A stretch of 64,000 bases of DNA from Taishania sp. (GCA_030150045.1 JASLGM010000026.1:1-64000); one strand, 5' to 3'. Numbered from the stretch's first letter, positions 16,967 to 25,543 are shown. A program made the numbers and translations. Notes: generated by a model from the sequence alone, not told the origin.

Positions 16967-18067
16967 CTGTTTGATAATCATTACGGTTAAGTTTCCTTTT
17001 ATTAGATCATTGGTTCCACCTATGTTTGCAGTTCCAGATCCTCCGCCATCTTTTACACGTATTTGTATCGTGTGATTACCCTGGGTTAAAGCAAATGATC
17101 CAGATAGATTCCAATTTCCTATTATTTGACCTAATGAACTAGTATTTGCTGCTACAGCTCTTCGTTGTACAGAACTTGCACTTCCATCTATATAAATTGC
17201 TAAGTCTACAATAGCGTGGGTATTGCCAAGAGCTGTATTCTGAAAACCTCCATTTGCGGATACAAATACTATTGCATTGTCAGGTACATTGATGGTTTGT
17301 GTTAATCCAGGTATCAAGGTAAATGACGTTAAGTTACTTGTAACATTAAACATAGTGTTTGTAAATACGGTACTCCCGAATTGACCAGTTGTTCCTGGTA
17401 ATCCTTGTTCTCCTTGTTCTCCTTGTGGACCTTGAGCACCTGCTAAACCTTGTATTCCTTGCTCACCTTGCGGACCTGGTATTCCTGTTGCTGTTCCATT
17501 TGTTCCAGATGGACCTTGTGGCCCGATTAACGAGTTTAACCAATCAGTTACCGATCCAGAATATCCATTTGCTAATGCTATTTGATAAGCACTTAATCCA
17601 TCAACACCATCAGCTCCTTGGACTCCTTGTGGGCCCATAGGGCCATTCCCACCACCATTAATAGTGGTACCTGCTGTTTCTGCATATAGGGCATAAGGTA
17701 CACTTACAAGTTGTTGTGTTCCGAATAGTAAAAAATTGTTTCCACCATTAAGGTCTAGTTCCGTTTGTAGGAAATAAGGACCATCTCCCCAGTTGATACT
17801 TGTAATAGCTCCATTTATAGGATTACCGTTTCCAATTAATGCTGTTGCTAATCCGTTTGTATTGGTTGTAATTTGATGTGTTTCAACATAAACTGCAATA
17901 CCGTTTTGGGATCCTTTTAGTATTGACAAACGAATGTTTACATTGGTGTTTGTAAGTAATTGACTTTGAGGGTTTCTAATAACAGATTGATAAGTCATTA
18001 ATTGTGGTGCTTGTGCAAATACAGCTCCATTTAATAATAGGGCAACAAGAATACTTCGTAGTTTCAT
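16964..18067 (-). CDS. Secreted protein with collagen-like Gly-X-Y repeats
   Basis: 367 residues. Signal peptide (1-19, ending VFAQ), then an N-terminal domain (20-135) with an ending SVPYALYAETAG that is common ahead of collagen-like tracts in Bacteroidota surface proteins. Gly-X-Y triplets follow at about 142-157 (GPMGPQGVQGADGVDG) and 182-229 (GPQGEQGIQGLAGAQG). They are split by the SAYQIALANGYSGSVTDWL insert, a segment often found in phage-tail and bacterial collagen-like proteins. A C-terminal beta-rich domain (about 230-367) may trimerise. No T9SS sorting domain is seen. It lies 2 bases after the small T9SS gene, so the two form an operon. Function unknown; surface or matrix structural role inferred. 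Confidence 0.85.
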   Translation of the reverse strand: MKLRSILVALLLNGAVFAQAPQLMTYQSVIRNPQSQLLTNTNVNIRLSILKGSQNGIAVYVETHQITTNTNGLATALIGNGNPINGAITSINWGDGPYFLQTELDLNGGNNFLLFGTQQLVSVPYALYAETAGTTINGGGNGPMGPQGVQGADGVDGLSAYQIALANGYSGSVTDWLNSLIGPQGPSGTNGTATGIPGPQGEQGIQGLAGAQGPQGEQGEQGLPGTTGQFGSTVFTNTMFNVTSNLTSFTLIPGLTQTINVPDNAIVFVSANGGFQNTALGNTHAIVDLAIYIDGSASSVQRRAVAANTSSLGQIIGNWNLSGSFALTQGNHTIQIRVKDGGGSGTANIGGTNDLIKGNLTVMIIKQ

Positions 18068-18069
18068 AA

Positions 18070-18525
18070 TTAGTTTTTAATAATTCGTAGTGTACTTTTT
18101 TGAGCGTTTTTTTCAATTTGTACAGCGTAAACACCTGGTGACAAAAACGACAAGTCTACTTCATGAAAAATTGTGTCGATAGTTTGTACAGAAAGTGTTT
18201 TTCCGTTTAAATCGAGCAATGTGAGTGTACTTCCAATAAGGTGTTCACTAGATATTTTCACTTTTCCTAAAGTAGGGTTTGGAAAAAAATACATTTCGTC
18301 AAGAAATGATAGCTCATCATTTTTTAAATAAAAAAACTCGTAAGGCTGTTGTACGCCTTCGTTGACAATTCCGTTGCTGTTCTCTAAATAATCAGATGTA
18401 ATTTGACCTATAGTATAGGAAATACTACCTTGTGAGTTTTGATGATTTCCACCAGCAGTGTTTACATTCGATTGCGATAAACTAAAAAACGGAAATAGGG
18501 TGATAATTAAGTAAGTAGTTTTCAT
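18070..18525 (-). CDS. Small T9SS type A sorting-domain protein
   Basis: 151 residues. Signal peptide (about 1-17, ending FSLSQ), a short N-terminal region (TAGGNHQNSQGSISYTIGQ, typical of small Bacteroidota secreted proteins), then a type A sorting domain covering about 78-151. The sorting domain is recognised by FFPNPTLGKVKI, LTLLDLNGK, LSPGVYAVQIE and the KSTLRIIKN end. It is therefore exported by the type IX machine and probably attached to the surface. There is almost no passenger domain. It is immediately followed by the collagen-like gene, which may be its functional partner. Confidence 0.85.
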   Translation of the reverse strand: MKTTYLIITLFPFFSLSQSNVNTAGGNHQNSQGSISYTIGQITSDYLENSNGIVNEGVQQPYEFFYLKNDELSFLDEMYFFPNPTLGKVKISSEHLIGSTLTLLDLNGKTLSVQTIDTIFHEVDLSFLSPGVYAVQIEKNAQKSTLRIIKN

Positions 18526-18614
18526 CTATTTCTTCATAAGTGCAGTGAAGATAATAAAAATGTTTTCAATGACAATCGATGAACTACGTATAAATTTTTA
18601 TTTCAACAGTAAGG

Positions 18615-19379
18615 TTAACGGGTGAAAACAAATTCCTCTTCCGTTGAAAGATTATGATCGTATAGATACCCCATTTTATTAAAAAGTTTAATTTCTTCGG
18701 CAGATTCAATGTTGTTTTTTACTATCCATCGAGCCATTTCTCCTCTTGCGTGTTTTGCGTAAACAGAAACGGTCTTTAATTCTCCATTTTTAAAATCTTT
18801 GAAATGGGGTGTAATGATTTGGTTTTTTATGCTTTTAAAAGGAACTGCTTTTGCATATTCATTCGAAGCTAAATTCACTAATACTTCTTGATTTTCCATT
18901 TCGTAAGCTAAAAAATCGGCAAGTTTATTACCCCAAAATTGGTAAAGATTTTTACTTCTTTCGTCTATCTGTATTTTTGTCCCCATTTCAAGACGATAGG
19001 CGAAAATCAAGTCTAAAGGTTTTAAAATCCCATATAAACCTGAAAGAATACGAATGGTTTCTTGTGCTTTTAAGAAGTCTTTTTCGGAAAAAGTATTCAC
19101 ATCTAAGCCACGGTATACTTCACCAGTGAATGCAATAATTGCTGGACATGTATCTTTATTCTTTTCAACTGGTGGTTCCCAGTTGTTATTTCGTTCAAGG
19201 TTCAATTCTGCTATATCATTAGATACATGCATTTTTGATTTTATTTCCTCTGTAGACCATTTTTTTAAAACGTTCATTATGATTTTTGAATCATTTAAAA
19301 ACGCTGATTTTGTAGTTTTTGGATAGTCTATGTCTCTATTTATGTCAATAGATTTTGCAGGGGAAATTAAAACTTTCAT
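18615..19379 (-). CDS. yaaA: YaaA family peroxide stress protein
   Basis: 254 residues, the normal size for the YaaA/DUF328 family. Starts MKVLISPAKSID and carries the conserved ALIAFTGEVYRGLD-like (AIIAFTGEVYRGLD), SGLYGILKPLDLIFAYRLEMG and YAKHARGEMARWIV blocks. In E. coli YaaA lowers intracellular iron during hydrogen peroxide stress, and the fold binds DNA. Single gene; a TATCTTTG-like -7 element (plus-strand CAAAGATA at 19399-19406) lies 20 bases upstream. Confidence 0.93.
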   Translation of the reverse strand: MKVLISPAKSIDINRDIDYPKTTKSAFLNDSKIIMNVLKKWSTEEIKSKMHVSNDIAELNLERNNNWEPPVEKNKDTCPAIIAFTGEVYRGLDVNTFSEKDFLKAQETIRILSGLYGILKPLDLIFAYRLEMGTKIQIDERSKNLYQFWGNKLADFLAYEMENQEVLVNLASNEYAKAVPFKSIKNQIITPHFKDFKNGELKTVSVYAKHARGEMARWIVKNNIESAEEIKLFNKMGYLYDHNLSTEEEFVFTR

Positions 19380-19398
19380 GATATAGATGTGTGAAGAA

Positions 19399-19406
19399 CA
19401 AAGATA
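19399..19406 (-). promoter_or_regulatory. -7 element for yaaA
   Basis: TATCTTTG on the minus strand, an exact TAnnTTTG match 20 bases before the yaaA ATG; no clear -33 TTG. Confidence 0.5.
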
Positions 19407-19526
19407 GGAAAACTTTAAGAGTTCTAAAGTTTAGGGCTTTTAGTTTATTATTTGGATTGTTTTCTATTTATTTATCGAATTTAATTTTGTTTTAATTAGC
19501 TTGTATTCAACATGTTGGTTTGGTTC

Positions 19527-19566
19527 ATCTGAATATTGGAGTATGCGCATATTGTGATATTCAGAT
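19527..19566 (+). repeat. 40-bp palindromic element related to family D
   Basis: Outer arms ATCTGAATAT (19527-19536) and ATATTCAGAT (19557-19566) are perfectly complementary, and the centre contains ATGCGCAT. The ATCTGAATATT start matches the D core. It lies in the 312-bp gap between yaaA and the ArsR-like gene, about 125 bases before the latter, so it could be either an operator or a stray repeat. Confidence 0.6.
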
Positions 19567-19691
19567 AGAGGTAAATAATTATAAAAATTGATGGAAATAA
19601 ATTAGGAATGAATGTTAAAATTATCGTTTACAGTTGGAATCTAATATTTTCTGCCGTAACTTAAATAGACTAATCACAAATTCTAACTGAA

Positions 19692-20069
19692 ATGGGAGCA
19701 ACAAATTACGCACATTATTCCAAAGAGCAAATTGAAATGGCTTGTTTGTTTAAATCTTTGGGTCACCCGGCACGCATTGCTGTTGTTGAGCTTCATGCAC
19801 AAGATCTCAATCTTAGTCAACGTGAGGTACTAACTCACATTCCATTGTCACAATCGAGTATTTCAAAGCATTGTAAGCATCTTTTTGAAAATGGATTTCT
19901 TGGATTGGCTTTCGAGTCGAGGAAGACGGTTTATATACTGTCAGGCGCGCTAATTACGTTGATTGCAAAGTATTTCAGATTGATTGGTAAGGCGAAGGTT
20001 CGTGATGAAGGTTTTCGTTTTATTAGGAGGGAGATTGTTCCTGAGATAAGGTATTATGGAGATACTTAA
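19692..20069 (+). CDS. ArsR/SmtB-type winged-helix regulator
   Basis: 125 residues. A winged helix-turn-helix spans about 12-90 (ACLFKSLGHPARIAVVELH; recognition helix in LSQSSISKHCKHLFENGFL; wing in ESRKTVYILS). The usual metal-binding ELCVCDL motif of SmtB/ArsR metal sensors is absent (LNLSQREVLTH instead), so it is probably not a classical metalloregulator. Family members repress nearby genes, but no obvious target is adjacent: the downstream 490 bp hold repeats only. The palindrome at 19527-19566 could be its own operator. Confidence 0.85.
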   Translation: MGATNYAHYSKEQIEMACLFKSLGHPARIAVVELHAQDLNLSQREVLTHIPLSQSSISKHCKHLFENGFLGLAFESRKTVYILSGALITLIAKYFRLIGKAKVRDEGFRFIRREIVPEIRYYGDT

Positions 20070-20154
20070 ATTCATTGAAAATTGAAGTTTTGTGTTTTTG
20101 GGCACTGGCGGATGAAAAGTGTAGAATGATAAGTGTATTCGTAATTCAAATCTT

Positions 20155-20270
20155 GCGTTAGGGATTGGCGTGGAAAGCCCGGAGTTTCTTCTCCATTAAT
20201 TGGAGAGAAGCGAGGACTTGAAACAAAAGCCCGGCCTCGCCCAAATATTTGGGTGAGGAGACGCCCTTAT
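20155..20270 (+). repeat. Family C intergenic element, copy 1
   Basis: GCGTTAGGGATTGG, GTGGAAAGCCCG, a hairpin-forming spacer, GGACTTGAAACAAAAGCCCG, a second hairpin (CCTCGCCCAAA / TTTGGGTGAGG) and a final GCCC. The framework is shared with 33713-33842 and 48093-48212, while the hairpin arms differ. It directly abuts the A element that follows. I have the impression that this framework is widespread in flavobacterial intergenic DNA. Confidence 0.75.
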
Positions 20271-20275
20271 TTTTT

Positions 20276-20419
20276 GGCAGCCTTTCGGCCTTCACGTTCT
20301 AGTAAATTCATGAAAAATGGCTCACAAGTTGCTTGCCAAGTGCTTCCTTATGGTCGCATTGGAAAACAAACGTTCGCACCTTTTTCTTTTCATTTAGCTA
20401 TGCCGCTACGTCCTGGCTG
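20276..20419 (-). repeat. Type A structured intergenic element, copy 4
   Basis: About 144 bp in reverse orientation. Terminal arms CAGCC / GGCTG are perfect. The invariant motif carries one change (GCGACCATAAGGAAGCAC) and is enclosed by weaker arms (CCAA / TTGG core). This copy looks somewhat decayed. Confidence 0.8.
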
Positions 20420-20491
20420 TGGAGTTCTTTTTCCGATTTATGAAATTGGTAAACACTTTTTTTGATTGAGACAATTAGAGAAGTTGTAGAG

Positions 20492-20536
20492 ATGCCTTGT
20501 AAAGGCATAAAAAAAGCCACCTCAATTGAGATGGCT
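20492..20536 (-). terminator. Terminator(s) after the small cytoplasmic gene
   Basis: The main hairpin is AGCCA-CTC / GAG-TGGCT (20515-20536) with seven A on its plus-strand left side, i.e. T on the minus strand after the stem. A neighbouring ATGCCTT / AAAGGCAT hairpin at 20492-20508 precedes the same A run and could terminate plus-strand transcripts. Confidence 0.75.
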
Positions 20537-20557
20537 AATGTTGAATATGGTTTACGA

Positions 20558-20812
20558 TTATAAATCGTTTACTTTATCAAATAAGATGTCTGCGTTTTTT
20601 TCAATCTCTTCGATGATTGCTTTGAACTCAGCTTTATTTTTTGCTTTACCGATTTTTGACAATGCAGTTTCGTGGAAAGATGCTGTCTCAGTAATTACTT
20701 TATCAGATGCTTCTGCTTTTTCTGGAGCATATAATTGAATTGAATAACATTCGTCAACTAGTTCGTAAACCATGTTATTTAATGCTTTCTTTAAATCTCT
20801 TTTGTTTGCCAT
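20558..20812 (-). CDS. Small conserved-looking cytoplasmic protein, unknown function
   Basis: 84 residues from the ATG at 20812 (MANKRDLKKALNNMVYEL). The frame continues upstream, but that part is AT-rich leader. All-helical, charged and without signal or membrane segment; SFHETALSKIGKAKNKAEFK is the most distinctive stretch. I believe proteins of this sort are common in Bacteroidota, but I cannot name a function. It follows pnp on the same strand with a 60-bp gap and its own terminator. Confidence 0.75.
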   Translation of the reverse strand: MANKRDLKKALNNMVYELVDECYSIQLYAPEKAEASDKVITETASFHETALSKIGKAKNKAEFKAIIEEIEKNADILFDKVNDL

Positions 20813-20872
20813 GATTATTTTTTTTTGCAAATATAGTAAAATTGGCATTCTCTTTCGAAAATGCCAATATAA

Positions 20873-23017
20873 TTACGCTTCTTTCGGAGCTTCTGTTTTT
20901 TCTGGTCTTGGTAATAAAACTTTACGAGACAATTTCCATTTCTTCGTTTTTGGATCTTTTCCAACTACTTTGAAAGAAAGTAAATCTCCTTCTTTTACAA
21001 CATCTTCCATCTTCGCTACTTTCTCCCAAGAGAATTCAGAGATATGTATAAGACCGTCTGTTCCTGGAAGGATTTCAACAAATGCACCAAATTCTTTAAT
21101 TGCTTTAACTTTACCTTCGTAAGTTGCCCCTTCTTCAACTTGTGGAGGGAATGCGATTAAACGAATTCTACGGATTGCTTCAGCCATATCATCACCATTG
21201 TTTGACATGATTTGAACGCGACCTTCACCTGATGGTAATTCTTCGATTGTAATTGTTGTATGTGTTTCTTTTTGAACACCTTGAATGATTTTCCCGCCAG
21301 GTCCGATGATTGCACCGATACAGTCATTTGGAACATTGAATGCTTCAATACGAGGTGTTTGTGGTTTGAAGTCTGCATTTGGTTTCGCAATTGTTTCTAC
21401 AATTTTGTTCAAGATATGCAAACGACCTTCACGAGCTTGGTTCAATGCTTGTTCTAGGATTTCGTAAGGTAAACCATCTACTTTGATGTCCATTTGACAA
21501 GCGGTGATTCCTTTAGCAGTACCACATACTTTGAAATCCATGTCACCTAAGTGGTCTTCATCACCTAAGATATCAGAAAGAACAGCAAATTTACCACCAT
21601 CAGCAACTAGCCCCATTGCGATTCCAGATACTGGCGCTTTGATTTGTACTCCACCATCCATCAATGCTAATGTTCCAGCACATACTGTTGCCATTGAAGA
21701 AGATCCGTTAGATTCTAAGATTTCAGAAACCAAACGAATTGTGTATGGATTGTCTTGAGGTAGTACCGGTTTTAAAGCTCTTAAAGCTAAGTTTCCGTGA
21801 CCTACTTCACGACGAGATGTACCACGAATTGGACGAGCTTCTCCTGTTGAGAAAGGAGGGAAGTTGTAGTGTAACATGAATGGAACAGTACCTTCGAAGG
21901 TAACGTCGTCTATCATTTGTTCATCCATTTTACCACCTAACGTTAACGTAGTTAAGGATTGAGTTTCTCCTCTTGTAAATACAGCTGAACCGTGAACAAT
22001 TGGTAAGTAATCAACTTCTGCCCAAATTGGTCGTATTTGATGAAAGTCACGTCCGTCAAGGCGTTTTCCTTCGTCAAGCATTACAGTACGCACTGCTTTT
22101 TTCATTACTTCTTTAAAGTAAGGGCCTAAGAAAGGTTTCAATTCAACCAATTCTTCTTCTGTATATTGTGCTTTTAATTCTTCTTTGATTGCATCAAAAA
22201 GTTCAGCACGTTTTTCTTTAGATGCTAATCCCATACGGGCAACTTCTTTACATTTATCAAATGCAAATGCGTGTACTTTAGATCGGAATTCCTCATCGTG
22301 TTTTTCGTGACAGTATTCTCTTTTTGGTAAAGCAGAAGGTATTTCTGCTGCAATTTCCAATTGGAAAGCAATGTGTCTTTTGATTTCGTCGTGACCAAAT
22401 TTTATTGCTTCGATCATTTCTAATTCAGAGATTTCTTGCATTTCTCCTTCGACCATGTTGATGTCTTTTGCTGTACCAGCAACGATGATATCCATGTCTG
22501 ATTTTTCCATTTCAGCCATTGTTGGATTGATGATAAATTGACCATCTATTCTACCAACACGTACTTCGGACATTGGTCCGTTGAAAGGAATATTTGAAAC
22601 TGCTAATGCTGAAGAAGCAGCTAAACCTACTAATGCATCTGGTGAGTTTACTCCATCATAAGCGATAAGTTGCATCATCAATTGCACTTCAGCATGATAA
22701 TCATCTGGGAAAAGAGGACGTAATGCACGGTCAACAATACGCATTACTAGAATTTCTCTTTCTGAAGGACGAGCCTCACGACGGAAAAAACCACCTGGTA
22801 TACGACCAGCTGCTGCAAATTTCTCTTTGTAGTCTACCGTTAATGGTAAGAAGTCTACTCCTTCATTTGCGTCTTTGTTAGCAACTACCGTTGCCAAAAT
22901 CATTGTATCTCCCATGCGAAGTACAACGGATCCGTCAGCTTGTTTCGCTAACTTACCTGTTTCAATGGAAATTTCTTTTCCACCAGAAATCAGGCTCTTT
23001 TTGATTCCAATATTCAT
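20873..23017 (-). CDS. pnp: Polyribonucleotide nucleotidyltransferase (PNPase)
   Basis: 714 residues, normal length. Two RNase PH domains (about 15-225 and 315-540, the second catalytic half with FTRGETQSL and GDEDHLGDMDFKVCGT), an alpha-helical linker between them, a KH domain (about 555-610, CIGAIIGPGGKIIQ) and an S1 domain (about 620-690, VKAIKEFGAFVEILPG). It degrades RNA 3'-to-5' using phosphate and forms a trimer, often within a degradosome. It lies downstream of rpsO, the order also found in proteobacteria, but rpsO has a terminator between, and pnp has a TACTTTTG-like element of its own at 23071-23078. Confidence 0.97.
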   Translation of the reverse strand: MNIGIKKSLISGGKEISIETGKLAKQADGSVVLRMGDTMILATVVANKDANEGVDFLPLTVDYKEKFAAAGRIPGGFFRREARPSEREILVMRIVDRALRPLFPDDYHAEVQLMMQLIAYDGVNSPDALVGLAASSALAVSNIPFNGPMSEVRVGRIDGQFIINPTMAEMEKSDMDIIVAGTAKDINMVEGEMQEISELEMIEAIKFGHDEIKRHIAFQLEIAAEIPSALPKREYCHEKHDEEFRSKVHAFAFDKCKEVARMGLASKEKRAELFDAIKEELKAQYTEEELVELKPFLGPYFKEVMKKAVRTVMLDEGKRLDGRDFHQIRPIWAEVDYLPIVHGSAVFTRGETQSLTTLTLGGKMDEQMIDDVTFEGTVPFMLHYNFPPFSTGEARPIRGTSRREVGHGNLALRALKPVLPQDNPYTIRLVSEILESNGSSSMATVCAGTLALMDGGVQIKAPVSGIAMGLVADGGKFAVLSDILGDEDHLGDMDFKVCGTAKGITACQMDIKVDGLPYEILEQALNQAREGRLHILNKIVETIAKPNADFKPQTPRIEAFNVPNDCIGAIIGPGGKIIQGVQKETHTTITIEELPSGEGRVQIMSNNGDDMAEAIRRIRLIAFPPQVEEGATYEGKVKAIKEFGAFVEILPGTDGLIHISEFSWEKVAKMEDVVKEGDLLSFKVVGKDPKTKKWKLSRKVLLPRPEKTEAPKEA

Positions 23018-23070
23018 GTGTTTGATTTAAGGAATTATAGCCGTTGGGAATCTCTTCAACTTTTGTTAAC

Positions 23071-23078
23071 CAAAAGTA
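23071..23078 (-). promoter_or_regulatory. -7 element upstream of pnp
   Basis: CAAAAGTA on the plus strand (TACTTTTG on the minus strand), an exact TAnnTTTG, 54 bases before the pnp ATG. No clear -33. Confidence 0.45.
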
Positions 23079-23155
23079 CCAACGTATGTATAATCGATTA
23101 TTATTATCTTTCTATTTAGCGATCGTTTTCGCTTGAAAAAACTGTTCAGTATGAA

Positions 23156-23191
23156 GTAAAAAAGGACAGCCGATAAAAAATCGATTGTCCC
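23156..23191 (-). terminator. Terminator of rpsO
   Basis: GGACA..CGAT / ATCG..TGTCC stem with a central loop of A, followed on the minus strand by six T. It lies about 28 bases after the rpsO stop, separating it from pnp. Confidence 0.82.
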
Positions 23192-23218
23192 CTCTTAATA
23201 AAATTTGCTAGTAAAGAA

Positions 23219-23488
23219 TTAACGACGTAATCCTAATTCTTTAACAATAGCACGATATCTTTCGATGTCTTTTTTCTTTAAGTAATCTAAAAGAGATCTT
23301 CTTTTACCTACTAACAACTGTAATGAACGTTGAGTTCCGTAATCTTTACGGTTTTTCTTCAAGTGTTCAGTTAAGTTAGAGATACGAAAAGTAAACAATG
23401 CAACTTGTGCTTCTGCTGATCCAGTGTTTGTTTCAGCTCCTCCGTGTTTTGCGAAGATTTCTTTTTTAATTTCTGAATTGATGTACAT
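23219..23488 (-). CDS. rpsO: 30S ribosomal protein S15
   Basis: 89 residues, exact family size. Conserved GSAEAQVALFTFRISNLTEHL, KDYGTQRSLQLLVGKRR and LLDYLKKKDIERYRAIVKELGLRR blocks. S15 binds 16S rRNA helices 20-22 and nucleates assembly of the small-subunit platform. It has its own well-formed promoter (23537-23569) and terminator. Confidence 0.98.
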   Translation of the reverse strand: MYINSEIKKEIFAKHGGAETNTGSAEAQVALFTFRISNLTEHLKKNRKDYGTQRSLQLLVGKRRSLLDYLKKKDIERYRAIVKELGLRR

Positions 23489-23536
23489 GCCAATATTTAT
23501 TTAAATGATTCTTATGTAGTCGTCTATACGACGGGG

Positions 23537-23569
23537 CAAAGATAATGAAAGTCTTCTTAGCTTTACCAA
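23537..23569 (-). promoter_or_regulatory. rpsO promoter with both Bacteroidota elements
   Basis: Minus strand: TTG (23567-23569), a 22-base spacer, then TATCTTTG (23537-23544). Fits the TTG-N(17-23)-TAnnTTTG pattern of the Bacteroidota primary sigma factor. About 49 bases before the ATG. Confidence 0.7.
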
Positions 23570-23588
23570 TTTTATCAATAATTATTAA

Positions 23589-24437
23589 TTAATTTCTGAA
23601 CAATTTTAAGGAATGGCCTAATTTTTCAGTTAATTCTCTTCTGTCTACAATATAGTCTAAGAAACCGTGTTCTAAAACAAACTCAGAAGTTTGGAATCCT
23701 TCGGGTAAATCTCTACCTATTGTTTCTCTTACTACGCGTGGACCTGCGAAGGCAATTAATGCTTCGGGTTCAGCTATATTAATATCGCCTAACATTGCGA
23801 AAGAAGCAGTCACTCCACCAGTAGTAGGGTTTGTTAAGAATGAAATGTAAGGAAGTTTCGCTTCTGACAATTGCCCTAGTTTTCCAGAAACCTTAGCCAT
23901 TTGCATTAATGAGAAACCTGCTTCCATCATACGTGCCCCGCCTGACTTTGAAATAATCATAAACGGTGCTTTTCTTTCGATAGCTACGTCAATTGCTCTA
24001 GCGATTTTCTCGCCCATTACCGATCCTAAAGATCCTGCGATAAAAGCGAAATCCATACAAGCGATAACGAAATCTTCACCGTCCATTTGTCCAATAGCAG
24101 TACGAATAGCATCGTTTAGACCTGTATTGTTAATTGTGGATTTTAAACGATCGGTGTATTTTGTTGTGTCTTCAAATTCTAAAGGGTCACCTGAAACTAC
24201 AGATGCATTTAATTCTTCATATTTACCATCGTCAAATAAGATTTGGAAATATTCTTCAGAACCGATACGTTCGTGTTGAGAACAACGGTCACATACCCAA
24301 TAATTTTTTTGTATTTCTTCTGTTGTGTGAAGTGTTTTACAATTGGAACATTTGTGCCAAAGACCTTCAGGTGTTTCTTTTTTGTCTCGTGTTGAAGTTG
24401 TAATACCTCCTTTTACGCGTTGAAACCAATTACTCAT
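23589..24437 (-). CDS. accD: Acetyl-CoA carboxylase carboxyltransferase beta subunit
   Basis: 282 residues. An N-terminal four-cysteine zinc ribbon is visible (C-S-N-C near residue 31 and C-D-R-C near residue 52). The crotonase-like carboxyltransferase core follows (GSLGSVMGEKIARA, SGGARMMEAGFSLMQMAK, LTNPTTGGVTASFAMLGD, FAGPRVV). With the alpha subunit it transfers carboxyl from carboxybiotin-BCCP to acetyl-CoA, the first committed step of fatty acid synthesis. It starts 7 bases after the fbaA stop, so the two form an operon. Confidence 0.96.
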   Translation of the reverse strand: MSNWFQRVKGGITTSTRDKKETPEGLWHKCSNCKTLHTTEEIQKNYWVCDRCSQHERIGSEEYFQILFDDGKYEELNASVVSGDPLEFEDTTKYTDRLKSTINNTGLNDAIRTAIGQMDGEDFVIACMDFAFIAGSLGSVMGEKIARAIDVAIERKAPFMIISKSGGARMMEAGFSLMQMAKVSGKLGQLSEAKLPYISFLTNPTTGGVTASFAMLGDINIAEPEALIAFAGPRVVRETIGRDLPEGFQTSEFVLEHGFLDYIVDRRELTEKLGHSLKLFRN

Positions 24438-24444
24438 AAGCTAA

Positions 24445-25512
24445 TTATAATGTGTTCACGTTATTTAGATCAGCAAAAGCTTGTTCTAAACGGTTGATAA
24501 ATGTTTGTTCTCCTTCACGTACCCATTTACGTGGGTCGTAATGTTTTTTGTTGGGTTGATCGTCTCCGTCAGGATTCCCGATTTGAGCCATTAAATAATC
24601 TTTTTTTGCTAGAACGTAATCTCTTACTCCTTCTGTGTATGCAAATTGTAAGTCTGTATCTATGTTCATTTTGATTACTCCGTAAGTGATTGCTTCACGA
24701 ATTTCCTCTAGTGTAGAACCGGAGCCTCCGTGGAATACAAAATCTACTGGATTAATCTCTGTATTGTATTTTTCTTGAATGTATTTTTGTGAATTATCAA
24801 GTATTTTTGGTGTAAGCACAACATTTCCTGGTTTGTAAACACCATGTACGTTTCCGAATGCTGCAGCTACGGTAAATTTGTTACTTACTTTAAGTAATTC
24901 TTCATAGGCGTAAGCTACTTCTTCTGGTTGTGTGTATAATTTAGAAGAGTCGACTCCTGAATTGTCAACTCCATCTTCTTCACCACCTGTGATTCCAAGC
25001 TCGATTTCAAGTGTGATTCCGATTTTATCCATTCGTTCTAAATAGGATTTGCAGATCGCAATGTTTTCCTCTAAAGGTTCTTCAGATAAATCAATCATAT
25101 GAGATGAGAATAATGCTTTTCCTGTTTCTGCAAAATACTTTTCGTTTGCATCCATCATTCCGTCCATCCAAGGTAGAAGGTTTTTTGCACAGTGGTCTGT
25201 ATGTAAGATTACAGTTGCACCGTACAACTCAGCTAATTGATGTATGTGTTTTGCTCCAGCTACTGCTCCAGCAATGGCAGAACGTTCGTTGTCATTTTTT
25301 AAACCTTTTCCTGCAAAAAATTGTGCACCACCATTCGAAAACTGAATGATAACAGGAGCATTTAATTTTGCAGCAGTCTCCATTACAGCGTTAACTGTTG
25401 ATGAACTGGTAACATTAACTGCCGGCAAAGCAAAGCCTTTTTCTTTGGCGAATTTAAAAATCGCTTGAACTTGGTCGCCTGTAGCAACGCCTGGTTTGAT
25501 AGTATGACTCAT
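24445..25512 (-). CDS. fbaA: Class II fructose-bisphosphate aldolase
   Basis: 355 residues, class IIA (E. coli FbaA-like) length. Zinc ligands are in TVILHTDHCAKN (about H108/H110 region), and in the later GNVHGVYKPGNV and FHGGSGSTLEEI blocks that also bind substrate phosphate. The reaction is reversible cleavage of fructose 1,6-bisphosphate into dihydroxyacetone phosphate and glyceraldehyde 3-phosphate in glycolysis and gluconeogenesis. First gene of the fbaA-accD operon; a TATCTTTG element lies about 24 bases before its ATG. Confidence 0.96.
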   Translation of the reverse strand: MSHTIKPGVATGDQVQAIFKFAKEKGFALPAVNVTSSSTVNAVMETAAKLNAPVIIQFSNGGAQFFAGKGLKNDNERSAIAGAVAGAKHIHQLAELYGATVILHTDHCAKNLLPWMDGMMDANEKYFAETGKALFSSHMIDLSEEPLEENIAICKSYLERMDKIGITLEIELGITGGEEDGVDNSGVDSSKLYTQPEEVAYAYEELLKVSNKFTVAAAFGNVHGVYKPGNVVLTPKILDNSQKYIQEKYNTEINPVDFVFHGGSGSTLEEIREAITYGVIKMNIDTDLQFAYTEGVRDYVLAKKDYLMAQIGNPDGDDQPNKKHYDPRKWVREGEQTFINRLEQAFADLNNVNTL

Positions 25513-25535
25513 AACGTTATTGTATATAGTAATCG

Positions 25536-25543
25536 CAAAGATA
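25536..25543 (-). promoter_or_regulatory. -7 element of the fbaA-accD operon
   Basis: CAAAGATA on the plus strand, i.e. TATCTTTG on the minus strand; exact TAnnTTTG. No TTG at optimal spacing. Confidence 0.55.

Noticed and set aside
19692..20069. Metal-sensing ArsR repressor
   Set aside because: The Cys-x-Cys metal motif of SmtB/ArsR sensors is missing, and no metal-efflux gene is adjacent; called only as an ArsR-type winged helix.
23018..23218. An rpsO-pnp leader riboswitch or RNase III-type hairpin ahead of pnp
   Set aside because: Only the rpsO terminator and a TAnnTTTG element are visible; no other convincing structured RNA was found.
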